The position numbers and the translations under genes are program-made. This document shows, piece after piece, positions 5,951-15,338 of a DNA stretch of 17,590 nt. This DNA is from an uncultured Flavonifractor sp. GTDB lineage: Bacteria; Bacillota; Clostridia; Oscillospirales; Oscillospiraceae. Position 1 is the stretch's first letter. Each line of letters begins with the position of its first letter. The notes under the pieces were generated by a model. It did no database searches. It was not told the origin of the DNA and worked only from the letters and a program-made list of their open reading frames with translations. Location of the stretch: NCBI GenBank assembly GCA_947384055.1, contig CANDFO010000050.1, positions 1 to 17,590 of the forward strand, read 5' to 3'.

Positions 5951-8056
5951 ATGCCGCTGGCGCTGACCTGCCCGGTGCGAGAGCTGCCCGGCGTGGGGGC
6001 GGTCCGTGCCGGAAGCCTGGAGAGGCTGGGCCTGCGGACCGTGGAAGAGCTTTTGCGCTGTTATCCCAGAGCCTACGAGGACCGACGCCGCACCGTCTCC
6101 CTGGCGGACGCCCCCGAAAATCTGCCCGTCTGCGTCAGGGCCATGGTAGCCGAACCCCCCCGCCTCTCCTGCGTCCGCAGGGGCCTGGAGCTGGTAAAGG
6201 TCCGGGTAGTGGACGATACGGGAACCGCCTGGCTCACCTTTTTCAACCAGCGCTATTCCAAAGAGGCCCTGCGGGTGGGGAGCTGGTATGTCTTTTACGG
6301 CCGGGTGGAGGGCTCCGGGAGCCGCCGCGCTATGACCAATCCGGTTTTTGAACGGGCGGAGCACGCCCGCTTCACCGGGCGGCTCATGCCCATATATCCC
6401 CTGACCAGGGGGATATCCAACAACCTGCTGGCGGGGCTGATTCTGCGGTGCGTGGAATCCGCCGGCGAGCTGGAGGAGTGCCTCCCCCATCCCCTCCGGC
6501 AGGCCCATGGACTGGCCGCCGCGGAGTTCGCCTGTCGCAACATCCATTTTCCGGCAGATGAGCAGGCGCTGGCGGCGGCCCGGCGGCGGCTTTGCTTTGA
6601 GGAGCTCTTCTGCCTCTCCCTGGGGCTGGCCATGCTCCGGGGCAGGCGGACGGCAGCCAGCGGCCCGGTCTTTGCGCCCGCCCCCATGGAGGAATTTTTG
6701 GCTCTGCTCCCCTTCCGCCCCACCGCCGCGCAGCTCCGGACGATGGCGGCGGCGGCGGCGGACGCCGCCGCCGGCAGGCCCATGAACCGCCTGGTGCAGG
6801 GAGATGTGGGCTCCGGCAAAACCATTGTCGCGGCGTTTGGGGCTTGGCTGGCGGCGCGCAGCTCCTTTCAATGCGCGCTCATGGCCCCTACCGAGCTGCT
6901 GGCCGAGCAGCACGTCCGCTCTCTGGAGGCCCTTCTGGGCCCGGCAGGGGTGCGGGTAGGCCTGCTCACCGGCTCCGTAAAGGGGAGGCGCAGGAAACAG
7001 CTCTGCGCGGCGCTGGAGGCGGGAGAGGTGGATCTGGTGGTGGGCACCCACGCCCTGTTCAGCGAGGGGGTCTCCTTTGCCCGGCTGGGACTGGTGATCT
7101 CCGATGAGCAGCACCGCTTCGGCGTGGCGCAGCGGGCGGCGCTGGCCGCCAAAGCCGGCTCCGCTCCCCACGTGCTGGTGATGTCCGCCACGCCGATTCC
7201 CCGCACCCTGGCCCTGATCATCTATGGGGACCTGGACGTAAGCGTCATCGACCAGCTGCCCCCCGGCCGCTCCCCAGTAAAAACTTATGTAGTGGGAGAG
7301 GACAAGCGGGTCCGCATGTACCGCTTTGTCCGCAGGCTAGTGGAGCAGGGACGGCAGGCGTATATTGTCTGTCCCGCCGTGGAGGAGCCCGGGCAGGACC
7401 CGGAACTTCCGCCGGAAGCGGCGCTGCTGGCCGCCCGGTCCGGCCCGACCGCCGGGATGAAGGCCGCGGTCCCCTATGCCGTCCGGCTCCGGGAAGAGGT
7501 CTTTCCCGACCTGCGGGTGGGGCTGGTCCACGGGCGGATGAAAAGCGCGGATAAGGACGCCGTCATGCGGGCCTTTGCGGAGGGAGCCCTGGACATCCTG
7601 GTATCCACAACGGTCATTGAGGTGGGGGTGGACGTGCCTAACGCGGCGCTGATGATTGTAGAGGACGCCGACCGCTTCGGTCTGAGCCAGCTCCACCAGC
7701 TGCGGGGCCGGGTGGGGCGGGGCGCCCACCAGTCTTACTGTGTCCTTGTCACGGCCTCCCGCAGTCCGGACAGCCTGGCCCGGCTGAAAATTCTTTCGGG
7801 CACGAATGACGGCTTTCGGATCGCCGAGGAGGACCTGAAGCTCCGGGGGCCCGGGGATTTTTTCGGCTCCCGGCAGCACGGCCTGCCCCAGCTGGCGATG
7901 GCTGACCTGGCGGAGGACGTGGAAGTGCTCGGCGAGGCCCGGCAAGCGGCAGAACAGCTCCTGAGCCGGGACCCGGAGCTCAGCGCGCCGGAACACGCCC
8001 CCCTGCGGCGTCGGGTTCAGGCGCTGTTCGCGGAAAATCCGGATATTTTCAACTGA
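5951..8056 (+). CDS. recG: ATP-dependent DNA helicase RecG
   Basis: 701 aa, typical length. RecG unwinds branched DNA, remodelling stalled forks and recombination intermediates using ATP. The N-terminal wedge domain (with an OB-fold region around 60-150) is followed by two helicase domains. Walker A is GDVGSGKT at 284-291, the Walker B/DEQH box DEQHRFG starts at 385, then MSATPIPRTLAL follows, and motif VI QLHQLRGRVGRG is at 580-591. DEQHRFG is diagnostic of RecG rather than PriA or Mfd. The ATG at 5951 is preceded by AGAGGGGGAG. A Gly/Pro/Ala-rich insertion lies near 475-500 (EEPGQDPELPPEAALLAARS), between helicase motifs. It heads a probable three-gene unit, with 47 bases before the next gene. 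Confidence 0.97.
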   Translation: MPLALTCPVRELPGVGAVRAGSLERLGLRTVEELLRCYPRAYEDRRRTVSLADAPENLPVCVRAMVAEPPRLSCVRRGLELVKVRVVDDTGTAWLTFFNQRYSKEALRVGSWYVFYGRVEGSGSRRAMTNPVFERAEHARFTGRLMPIYPLTRGISNNLLAGLILRCVESAGELEECLPHPLRQAHGLAAAEFACRNIHFPADEQALAAARRRLCFEELFCLSLGLAMLRGRRTAASGPVFAPAPMEEFLALLPFRPTAAQLRTMAAAAADAAAGRPMNRLVQGDVGSGKTIVAAFGAWLAARSSFQCALMAPTELLAEQHVRSLEALLGPAGVRVGLLTGSVKGRRRKQLCAALEAGEVDLVVGTHALFSEGVSFARLGLVISDEQHRFGVAQRAALAAKAGSAPHVLVMSATPIPRTLALIIYGDLDVSVIDQLPPGRSPVKTYVVGEDKRVRMYRFVRRLVEQGRQAYIVCPAVEEPGQDPELPPEAALLAARSGPTAGMKAAVPYAVRLREEVFPDLRVGLVHGRMKSADKDAVMRAFAEGALDILVSTTVIEVGVDVPNAALMIVEDADRFGLSQLHQLRGRVGRGAHQSYCVLVTASRSPDSLARLKILSGTNDGFRIAEEDLKLRGPGDFFGSRQHGLPQLAMADLAEDVEVLGEARQAAEQLLSRDPELSAPEHAPLRRRVQALFAENPDIFN

Positions 8057-8103
8057 CGGAACCGGCGGCACAGGCCGTTCCGCAGACAGGGGAGTGAAGG
8101 TCT

Positions 8104-8295
8104 TTGTATGCGTATGAATATGTGAGCGTCATTGGCGAGGGACTTATGGCCACCAAATTCAAGGAGCATCGGGAGCTGATCGACCGCCGGGCCCGGGAGG
8201 GCTGGCGGTATGCCGGGTGGCTGCCCACCCACCTCAGCGGGGGAGAGATTGTGCAGGTGGACCTGATTTTTGAAAAGGAAGTGGACCCCACATGA
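8104..8295 (+). CDS. DUF4177 small protein
   Basis: 63 aa, TTG start. The sequence begins YAYEYVSV and continues with a REGWRYAGWLP block and a closing hydrophobic strand (QVDLIFEKEV), the pattern of DUF4177 (PF13783). These are tiny soluble proteins of unknown function. TTG is used because no in-frame ATG precedes the conserved opening; GGGGAG lies about nine bases upstream. Its stop overlaps the start of the next gene by four bases (ATGA), so the two are translationally coupled. Confidence 0.8.
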   Translation: MYAYEYVSVIGEGLMATKFKEHRELIDRRAREGWRYAGWLPTHLSGGEIVQVDLIFEKEVDPT

Positions 8296-8684
8296 CCAAA
8301 CGGGAGATTGCCGCCCAACTCCGGGCAGACACTGATACTCACTACAACTGCTGTCAGTCCATGCTGGTCCCCTTCGCCGGGGAGTGCGGCCTGGACCCGG
8401 ACACCGCCTTCCGGCTGGGGGCGTTTTTTGGCTCCGGCATGCGGATGGGCTCCGCCTGCGGTGTGCTGACCGGAGGGCTGATGGTCCTGGGAATGGCCGG
8501 AGCCGGGGAGGACAAGGCCCTGCAGTACCGGGAGGCTTTCCGGACGGAGCACGGGGCGGTGGACTGCGCCGTGCTGGTCAGGCGGGCCGCCGGGGAAGAT
8601 GGCCTGACGGACAAGCCCCGCTGTGACAGTATGGTGCTGACAGCGGTGGAGCTGCTGGAGCGCCTCCTTGACGCAGATTCCTGA
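8292..8684 (+). CDS. C_GCAxxG_C_C family redox-type protein
   Basis: 130 aa. The family pattern is present: NCCQSM near residues 19-24, GSACGVLTG in the middle (the GCAxxG-like box, in the form ACGVLTG), a later Cys in VDCAVL and a final Cys in KPRCDS. The spaced cysteines suggest a redox-active or metal-binding site; family members (PF09719) are common in anaerobes and poorly characterised. It overlaps the DUF4177 gene by four bases and is the last gene of the recG unit. A 24-bp perfect hairpin begins on the base after its stop codon. Confidence 0.88.
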   Translation: MTKREIAAQLRADTDTHYNCCQSMLVPFAGECGLDPDTAFRLGAFFGSGMRMGSACGVLTGGLMVLGMAGAGEDKALQYREAFRTEHGAVDCAVLVRRAAGEDGLTDKPRCDSMVLTAVELLERLLDADS

Positions 8685-8735
8685 CAGTCCGCAAACAGGC
8701 CCCCCGGCTGTGCCGGGGGGCCTGTTTGCGGACTG
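8685..8735. terminator. 24-bp perfect hairpin after the recG unit
   Basis: The stem begins CAGTCCGCAAACAGGC and is perfectly paired over 24 bases across the loop TGT. It starts directly after the stop codon of the C_GCAxxG gene and lies between convergent genes. There is no T-run after it, so it may protect the 3' end or slow polymerase rather than act as a classic intrinsic terminator. It occupies the same place in the repeat family as the hairpins at 3601-3633 and 12555-12585 but has unrelated sequence. Confidence 0.6.
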
Positions 8736-8869
8736 CTGTGCGCACCCTTTGGGCACACTTGCAGGCCGGGACGTGTCAATCCCGGGGCACATGTCCCCGG
8801 AACTGACGGATTTTGGCTTTATTTTGCCGCCTGGGGGCCGCAAAGCTCTGCAAGGCCCCCGGCGCGGCA
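8685..8869 (-). repeat. Multi-stem repeat family, copy C
   Basis: Inverted relative to copy A at 3404-3666. After the hairpin at 8685-8735 come a block GCACCCTTTGGGCACACTTG shared with copy A, then a 33-base stem-loop at 8775-8807 (10-13-10) with loop core GCACATGT, and a GCCGCC-type stem (about 8823-8848) followed by CTCTGCAAGG. It fills the gap between the convergent C_GCAxxG and threonine-aldolase genes. Confidence 0.85.
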
Positions 8870-9898
8870 TCAAAGCAGCCGCTTCAGCTCTGCCAGCAGG
8901 CCGTCCACGTCCTCCTGTGTGGTGTGGAAGCAGGTGACAAAGCGGATGACGGTATGGGCATCGTCGTAGGGGCACCAGTCCTCAAAGGCGCAGACCTGCT
9001 CCAGCTTGGGGCGCAGGCCGTTTTCCACAATGGGGAACACCTGGTTGGTGGAGGACTCAGCCATCAGGGGCAGACCCAGCGCCTTAATGCCCTCCTGAAG
9101 GCGGGCCGCCAGCTGATTGGCGTGGCGGGCCATGTCAAAGTAGAGCCCATCCTCCAGCAGGGCCAGGAACTGCGCTCCCTGGAGCCAGCCTTTCTCCATT
9201 ACCGCGCCCATGCGCTTTTTCATGCGGAAGAAATCCCGGGCCAGCTCCGGCCGGGTAATCACCAGGGCCTCTCCAAAGAGGGCCCCGTTTTTGGTGCCGC
9301 CGATATAGAAGGCGTCGGTCAGGCGGGCAAACTCCGCCAAGGTCAGGTCGTTGGCCTCGCTGGTGAGGGCCGCGCCCAGCCGGGCTCCGTCCACAAAGAG
9401 CAGCAGCTCGTTGTCCTGGCAGAAGCGGTACAGGGCGGTGAGCTCCGCTTTGGTGTATACCGTGCCGTTTTCAGTGGCGTTGGAGATGTACACCAGGGCG
9501 GGCTTGGTGAGATGGGGGTCCCTGTGGCGCTCCAGCAGGGGCGGGAGCGCCTCGGGGGTAAGCTTTCCGTCGCTGCCCACCTCCACCGGCAGGATTTTGT
9601 GGCCGGTGGCCTCAAACGCCCCTACCTCGTGGCCGTTCAGGTGGCCAGAGACCGGGGAGATCACCGCCTCCCACGGCTTGAGCAGAAAGGCGCAGGCAGT
9701 GACATTGGTCTGGGTTCCCCCCACCAGGAACTCCACCGCGGCCTCGGGGCACTGGCAGAGCGTACGGACCAGCTCCTTGGCCCGGTCGCTGTAGCTGTCC
9801 TCCCCGTAGCCGATGTTGCCCTCCAGGTTTGTGGCGCACAGGGCCTCCAAAACCTTGGGATGGGCTCCGTAAGAATAGTCGTTGCGGAACATGAGCAT
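8870..9898 (-). CDS. L-threonine aldolase-like PLP enzyme
   Basis: 342 aa, normal for the beta-eliminating lyase / low-specificity threonine aldolase family. The PLP-binding Lys is K203 in GGTKNGALFG. Other family features are an N-terminal RNDYSYGAHP, NIGYGEDSYS, GGTQTN, and the active-site strand LLLFVDGARLGAAL with its conserved Asp. Members cleave L-threonine or allo-threonine to glycine and acetaldehyde in the cytoplasm; stereochemistry cannot be told. The start is placed at 9898 (MLMFRND) because AGGAGG lies eight bases before it; the open frame extends eight codons further without such a site. It lies 60 bases downstream of glnS, with a hairpin in the gap. Confidence 0.9.
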   Translation of the reverse strand: MLMFRNDYSYGAHPKVLEALCATNLEGNIGYGEDSYSDRAKELVRTLCQCPEAAVEFLVGGTQTNVTACAFLLKPWEAVISPVSGHLNGHEVGAFEATGHKILPVEVGSDGKLTPEALPPLLERHRDPHLTKPALVYISNATENGTVYTKAELTALYRFCQDNELLLFVDGARLGAALTSEANDLTLAEFARLTDAFYIGGTKNGALFGEALVITRPELARDFFRMKKRMGAVMEKGWLQGAQFLALLEDGLYFDMARHANQLAARLQEGIKALGLPLMAESSTNQVFPIVENGLRPKLEQVCAFEDWCPYDDAHTVIRFVTCFHTTQEDVDGLLAELKRLL

Positions 9899-9921
9899 AG
9901 CAATCTCCTCCTGATATACCA

Positions 9922-9952
9922 ACAGGGACCGCCTGTGCGGGACGGCCCCTGT
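9922..9952 (-). terminator. Hairpin between glnS and the aldolase gene
   Basis: ACAGGG/CCCTGT and CCG/CGG arms enclose CCTGTGCGGGA, forming an imperfect hairpin seven bases past the glnS stop codon. No T-run follows on the minus strand, so read-through into the aldolase gene is likely. Confidence 0.4.
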
Positions 9953-9958
9953 ACGGGT

Positions 9959-11650
<1,692 letters not shown>

Positions 11651-11685
11651 ATGCTGTCAACTCCTTCTTTTTGATACAAGTCCAT

Positions 11686-11714
11686 ATTGTAACCTGAACG
11701 GGCAGAAAATGCAA
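11686..11714 (-). promoter_or_regulatory. Sigma-A promoter for glnS
   Basis: On the minus strand TTGCAT (11709-11714) and TACAAT (11686-11691) are 17 bases apart. Transcription would start near 11679, about 30 bases before the glnS ATG, so there is no room for a T-box leader. Confidence 0.75.
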
Positions 11715-11762
11715 GGGCGGAGTTGGCAGGCTTTTCTTTTGAGAAAAGCGTTAAAACCCAGG

Positions 11763-11791
11763 TTGATGCGGTAATCACCGTATGGTATAAT
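11763..11791 (+). promoter_or_regulatory. Sigma-A promoter for the RibD_C gene
   Basis: TTGATG (11763-11768) and a perfect TATAAT (11786-11791) with a 17-base spacer. Transcription would start near 11798, about 26 bases before the TTG start. It is divergent from the glnS promoter. Confidence 0.8.
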
Positions 11792-11823
11792 CAATCAGCA
11801 AGTCGAAATTCAGGAGTGATACA

Positions 11824-12504
11824 TTGAACAGACCTGTTACAACATTGTTTATGCTGATGTCGGTTGACGGGAAAATAAGCACCGGCGCGGCGGACGATTT
11901 AGATGTGGACAAAGATTTCCCCCAAATTGCGGGAGTTCGCGAAGGCCTGCATCAATATTATGAAATAGAGCAGACAACAGATTTATGGGCCCTCAATTCC
12001 GGCCGGGTTCAAGCCAAAATCGGTGTCAACACAAAGAAAATGCCGGACAAAACGCCCGTATCCTTTGTAGTAATCGACAACAGACACTTGAATGAACATG
12101 GTGTGCGGTATTTTTGCGCTCTATCAAAAAGGTTTGTGTTGATTACAACAAATGCAAAGCACCCGGCCTTTCATGTAGAAGAAGGCAATCTTCATATCAT
12201 GTATCAAAAAGAATTGTCACTAAAAAACGCGCTTATAAAGCTCAAATCAGAATTTGGATGTGAGAGAATCACGATACAAACCGGCGGGACGCTGAACGGC
12301 TTATTCCTCCGTGAAAAACTGTTCGATTATGTTGATATTGTCGTCGCCCCGGTTTTGATCGGCGGCAAAGACACCTCTACCTTAATTGATGGAAAATCCC
12401 TGCTTTCACAAGAAGAATTGTCAGAATTAGGTATTCTGAAGCTGCAGGAATGCGCAGTTTTGGAGGACTCCTATTTACGGCTGCGCTATGAGGTGATTCG
12501 CTGA
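11824..12504 (+). CDS. RibD C-terminal / DHFR-like reductase family protein
   Basis: 226 aa, TTG start (MNRPVTTLFMLMSVDGKIS) with AGGAG seven bases upstream. Family features are the opening strand TTLFMLMSVDGKISTG, a middle strand ending FVVID, the nucleotide-binding TIQTGGTLNGLFLRE and a closing DIVVAPVLIGGKDTSTLIDG. The fold is that of the riboflavin-pathway pyrimidine reductase, which uses NADPH; stand-alone members have varied or unknown substrates. There is no deaminase domain and no rib gene nearby, so a role in riboflavin synthesis is not supported. The codon use is clearly more AT-rich than its neighbours (many AAA, TTT, GAA and ATT codons), a sign of recent acquisition. It stands alone with its own promoter. 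Confidence 0.85.
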   Translation: MNRPVTTLFMLMSVDGKISTGAADDLDVDKDFPQIAGVREGLHQYYEIEQTTDLWALNSGRVQAKIGVNTKKMPDKTPVSFVVIDNRHLNEHGVRYFCALSKRFVLITTNAKHPAFHVEEGNLHIMYQKELSLKNALIKLKSEFGCERITIQTGGTLNGLFLREKLFDYVDIVVAPVLIGGKDTSTLIDGKSLLSQEELSELGILKLQECAVLEDSYLRLRYEVIR

Positions 12505-12705
12505 TAAATTGCACGTTATCGGGCAGTTACCCCATACGGGCAACTACCTGAGCCTGTTGAAAAAGTCCTCCGGTCTTTTTCGACAAAAGGGATGCGGCCT
12601 GCCGCGCGCACCCTTTTGGCACGCTTGTCGGCCGAAATGATGCTGAGCAGTCCCCATCCAAAAAGGGAAGCCGGCAGAGGCGGGGCCGCTTCCAAAAGGT
12701 TTTCA
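12505..12705 (-). repeat. Gap with degenerate repeat family copy B (12553-12640)
   Basis: About 12553-12640 matches copy A in inverted orientation: a hairpin at 12555-12585 (TGTTGAAAAAG/CTTTTTCGACA), then GGGATGCGGCCTGCCGCG and a CACCCTTTTGGCAC block ending in GTCGGCCG. The CACATGT stem and the GCCGCC stem are missing, so the copy is truncated. The rest of the gap holds no gene. At 12666-12693 is an imperfect GGAAGC/GCTTCC hairpin. This gap and the ilvB leader (12735-12874) together exceed 300 bases. Confidence 0.75.
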
Positions 12706-12734
12706 TTGACAAATTGCCTTTAGAGGAATATCAT
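12706..12734 (+). promoter_or_regulatory. Sigma-A promoter for ilvBN
   Basis: A perfect TTGACA (12706-12711) and TATCAT (12729-12734) are separated by 17 bases. Transcription would start near 12741, leaving a leader of about 134 bases before ilvB. I found no T-box sequence (no AGGGTGG-type motif) and no clear CodY-like box in that leader. The 13-mer AGGCGGGGCCGCT occurs both upstream of the promoter (12678-12690) and in the leader (12816-12828). Confidence 0.75.
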
Positions 12735-12874
12735 AACGCCTAACTACAAAAATTGCGCAAAAGAGCTGTGACTGGGACAGACGGGGCTTGACAGAGAGAC
12801 AGTTTCGCTCCCAAAAGGCGGGGCCGCTCTGGAGTTTTCCGCCGCAGCGCCGCTCAAGGAGGTTTGATCGGTCC

Positions 12875-14584
12875 ATGAAAATGAAAACATCGCAGGTCCT
12901 GCTGGAGTGTCTGCTGGAGCAGGGGGTGGATACTGTATTCGGCTACCCCGGCGGCACCATTCTCAACGTGTACGACGAATTTGAGCTCCACGGCTATAAG
13001 GATAAGCTCCGCCATATTCTCACCGCTCATGAGCAGGGGGCCTCCCACGCGGCAGACGGCTACGCCCGGGCCACCGGCAAGGTAGGGGTGTGCTTCGCCA
13101 CCTCCGGCCCGGGGGCCACCAATTTGACCACCGGCATCGCCACCGCCTACTACGACTCCTCGCCGGTGGTCTTTATCACCTGCAATGTCAGCGAGAATCT
13201 TATCGGCAAGGACTCCTTTCAGGAGGTGGATATCACCGGCATCTCCATGCCCATCACCAAGTGCAACTATCTGGTGAAGGACCCCGACAGCCTGGCGGAC
13301 GTGCTGCGGGAAGCCTTTGCCATCGCCCGGTCCGGCCGGCCCGGTCCCGTGCTGGTGGATATCGCCAAAAACGTCACCGCCACCGAGGTGGACTACACCC
13401 CCCTGCCCCTGGCAGAGCACCCCAACCACGGCCGCCTGGGGGCCATGCTCCGCCGGGCCAGCCACGACCTGAAGGCTCCCGAGCCCGACTCCGGGGACAT
13501 TCAGACCCTGCTGGATATGATTGAGGCAGCCCGGAAGCCCCTGGTGCTGGTGGGCGGCGGCGTAATCCGCTCCAAGAACGCGGTGCCTGAATTCCGGAAA
13601 TTCATCGAACAGCTGGGCGCTCCGGTGGCCTCCACCATTATGGGCGGCGGAGCCTGTCCGGGAAATCACCCCCTCTTTACGGGCATGATCGGGATGCACG
13701 GCTCCCATGCTTCCAACTACGCGGTGGACCAGTGCGACCTGCTCATCGCCATCGGCTGCCGGTTCTCCGACCGGGTGGCCACCGACCCGGCCACCTTTGC
13801 CCGCAACGCCAGGATTGTCCATATCGACATCGACCGGGCGGAGATTGACAAGAATGTGGCCACCCATCACCACATCATCGGGGACGCCCGGCGGGTGCTG
13901 GAGCTGCTCAACGCCTCCCTGCCCAGGCATGATTATCCCCAGTGGCGGGAGTGGGTCTTTTCCCACCCGGAGGTCCCCCTGAAAAAGGACGATGTGCTCC
14001 ACCCCCATGAGATTCTGGAGACCATCCAGGACGTGACCGACGGGGACGCCGTCATTGTCACCGATGTGGGACAGCACCAGATGTGGTGCGCTCAGTACTA
14101 TCATTTCTCCCGGCCGGGGCAGCTGATTACCTCCGGCGGCTTCGGCACTATGGGCTTCGGCCTGGGGGCGGCCATGGGCGCCAGCATCGGCAGTCCCGGC
14201 AAAGTGGTGGTCCACTGCACCGGCGACGGCTGCTTCCGCATGAACTGCCACGAGCTGTGCACCGTGGAGCACTACGGCATTCCGGTGATCACCGTAATTT
14301 TCAACAACCGCACCCTGGGCATGGTCCGCCAGTGGCAGAATCTGATCTATGACAAGCGGTTCTCCCAGACGGACCTGGACCGGGGGCCGGATTTTGTGGC
14401 CCTGGCCAACGCCTATGGCATTGAGGGCGGACGGGCGGCCACTCAGCAGGAGTTTGAGGCGGTTTTCCGCAAAGCCGCGGCCTCCGGCAGGCCCTGGGTA
14501 ATTGAGTGTGCCATTGACAAAGACGCCATGGTGCACCCCATGGTCTCCGCCGGTACGCCGGTCACTGACTTTATTCTGGACTGA
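12875..14584 (+). CDS. ilvB: Acetolactate synthase, large (catalytic) subunit
   Basis: 569 aa from the ATG at 12875 (MKMKTSQVLLE). The open frame runs further upstream, but AAGGAGG at 12856-12862 and the family's usual N-terminus favour this start, with a rather long 12-base spacing. The enzyme joins two pyruvates, or pyruvate and 2-oxobutyrate, in the first common step of valine/leucine/isoleucine synthesis, using TPP, FAD and Mg. Seen are GYPGG (23-27), the catalytic Glu53 in AHEQGASHAADGYAR, the TSGPGATN loop, and the TPP motif GDG (450-452) ending in FNN (about 477-479). Followed after 12 bases by ilvN. Anabolic-type, as shown by pairing with a regulatory subunit. Confidence 0.96.
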   Translation: MKMKTSQVLLECLLEQGVDTVFGYPGGTILNVYDEFELHGYKDKLRHILTAHEQGASHAADGYARATGKVGVCFATSGPGATNLTTGIATAYYDSSPVVFITCNVSENLIGKDSFQEVDITGISMPITKCNYLVKDPDSLADVLREAFAIARSGRPGPVLVDIAKNVTATEVDYTPLPLAEHPNHGRLGAMLRRASHDLKAPEPDSGDIQTLLDMIEAARKPLVLVGGGVIRSKNAVPEFRKFIEQLGAPVASTIMGGGACPGNHPLFTGMIGMHGSHASNYAVDQCDLLIAIGCRFSDRVATDPATFARNARIVHIDIDRAEIDKNVATHHHIIGDARRVLELLNASLPRHDYPQWREWVFSHPEVPLKKDDVLHPHEILETIQDVTDGDAVIVTDVGQHQMWCAQYYHFSRPGQLITSGGFGTMGFGLGAAMGASIGSPGKVVVHCTGDGCFRMNCHELCTVEHYGIPVITVIFNNRTLGMVRQWQNLIYDKRFSQTDLDRGPDFVALANAYGIEGGRAATQQEFEAVFRKAAASGRPWVIECAIDKDAMVHPMVSAGTPVTDFILD

Positions 14585-14596
14585 GGGGGGACGGAC

Positions 14597-15154
14597 ATGA
14601 ACGATACCAATATCACACGGCGCACCCTCTCGGTGCTGGTAGAGAATGCTGCGGGCGTCCTGTCCCAGGTGTCCCGGCTCTTCTCCCGAAAGGGGTACAA
14701 CATCGAGTCTCTGGCGGTGGGAACCACCGACGATCCCGCCGTCTCCCGCATCACCATTGAGGTCATGGCGGACGGAGCCATGATCGAGCAGATTATGAAT
14801 CAGCTGCGCAAGCAGTTCCCGGTGTACTCCGTGCAGGAGCTCCGCCCGGAGCGGTCCATCCGCCGGGAGCTGGTCATGTTTAAGGTCAAGGCGGAGACGC
14901 CGGATATCCGCAATGAGGTGATTCAGATCGCCAATATTTTCCGGGCCTCCATCATTGACGTATCCCTGAAATCGCTGACCTTGGCCCTGATCGGCGACGA
15001 GACCAAGGCGGAGGCTATGCAGCGGCTGCTGGAGGCTTTTGGGATTCTGGAGCTGGTGCGCACCGGCATGGTGGCCCTGGAGCGGGGGGCTTATACCATT
15101 GGCGACGAGACCAAAGAACAGGCAGAGTTTAATCTGGGCAAGAACTTCCTGTAA
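14597..15154 (+). CDS. ilvN: Acetolactate synthase, small (regulatory) subunit
   Basis: 185 aa, the long form of the subunit (also named IlvH). The N-terminal ACT domain (RTLSVLVENAAGVLSQVSRLF, about residues 9-29, then GYNIESLAVG) binds valine for feedback inhibition, and a second ACT-like C-terminal domain follows (ELVMFKVKAETPDIRNEVI onward). It activates and regulates the IlvB catalytic subunit. A GAGGGGG ribosome binding site overlaps the ilvB stop region and lies just before the ATG at 14597, indicating a tight operon. A short hairpin with four T follows at 15199-15218. Confidence 0.95.
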   Translation: MNDTNITRRTLSVLVENAAGVLSQVSRLFSRKGYNIESLAVGTTDDPAVSRITIEVMADGAMIEQIMNQLRKQFPVYSVQELRPERSIRRELVMFKVKAETPDIRNEVIQIANIFRASIIDVSLKSLTLALIGDETKAEAMQRLLEAFGILELVRTGMVALERGAYTIGDETKEQAEFNLGKNFL

Positions 15155-15198
15155 AAAAACCGTTTCCCAATACACAGTGCATGGGCCCCGGCAAATTC

Positions 15199-15218
15199 CA
15201 CAGAGGCCTCTGTGTTTT
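15199..15218 (+). terminator. Weak terminator-like hairpin after ilvN
   Basis: The palindrome CACAGAGGCCTCTGTG is followed by TTTT, 44 bases past the ilvN stop. The loop would have to open part of the palindrome, leaving a short stem of about five to six pairs. It may end or attenuate the ilvBN transcript before the GNAT gene. Confidence 0.4.
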
Positions 15219-15257
15219 CAAATATACATTTTTCTCCAGGAAAGGGGGAGAGCAGGT

Positions 15258-15314
15258 ATGAAGCTGTATGAAAACATGTTCCTGTCAACCAGGGGGAGGG
15301 TTTTCATCCGTTAG
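15258..15314 (+). CDS. Possible 18-aa peptide upstream of the GNAT gene
   Basis: MKLYENMFLSTRGRVFIR, preceded by AAAGGGGGAG with suitable spacing, ends 24 bases before the GNAT start. Its second half lies in a GAAAAC/GTTTTC hairpin. There is no family match I recognise. It could be a leader peptide or a chance frame. Confidence 0.2.
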   Translation: MKLYENMFLSTRGRVFIR

Positions 15315-15338
15315 CCCTCCAGATAAGAAGGAGGAAGT

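Noticed and set aside
5012..7171. 719-codon minus-strand open frame opposite the ZIP gene and recG
   Set aside because: It spans two well-supported genes and the promoter between them; Arg/Gly/Pro-rich shadow translation.
12614..12630. Possible second sigma-54 site (TTTTGGCACGCTTGTC)
   Set aside because: The GG is present but no GC occurs ten bases on, and the sequence belongs to repeat copy B.
12854..15175. 773-codon minus-strand open frame opposite ilvBN
   Set aside because: Shadow of ilvB and ilvN, which carry full family motifs; the antisense product is repetitive in Gly, His and Gln and resembles nothing.
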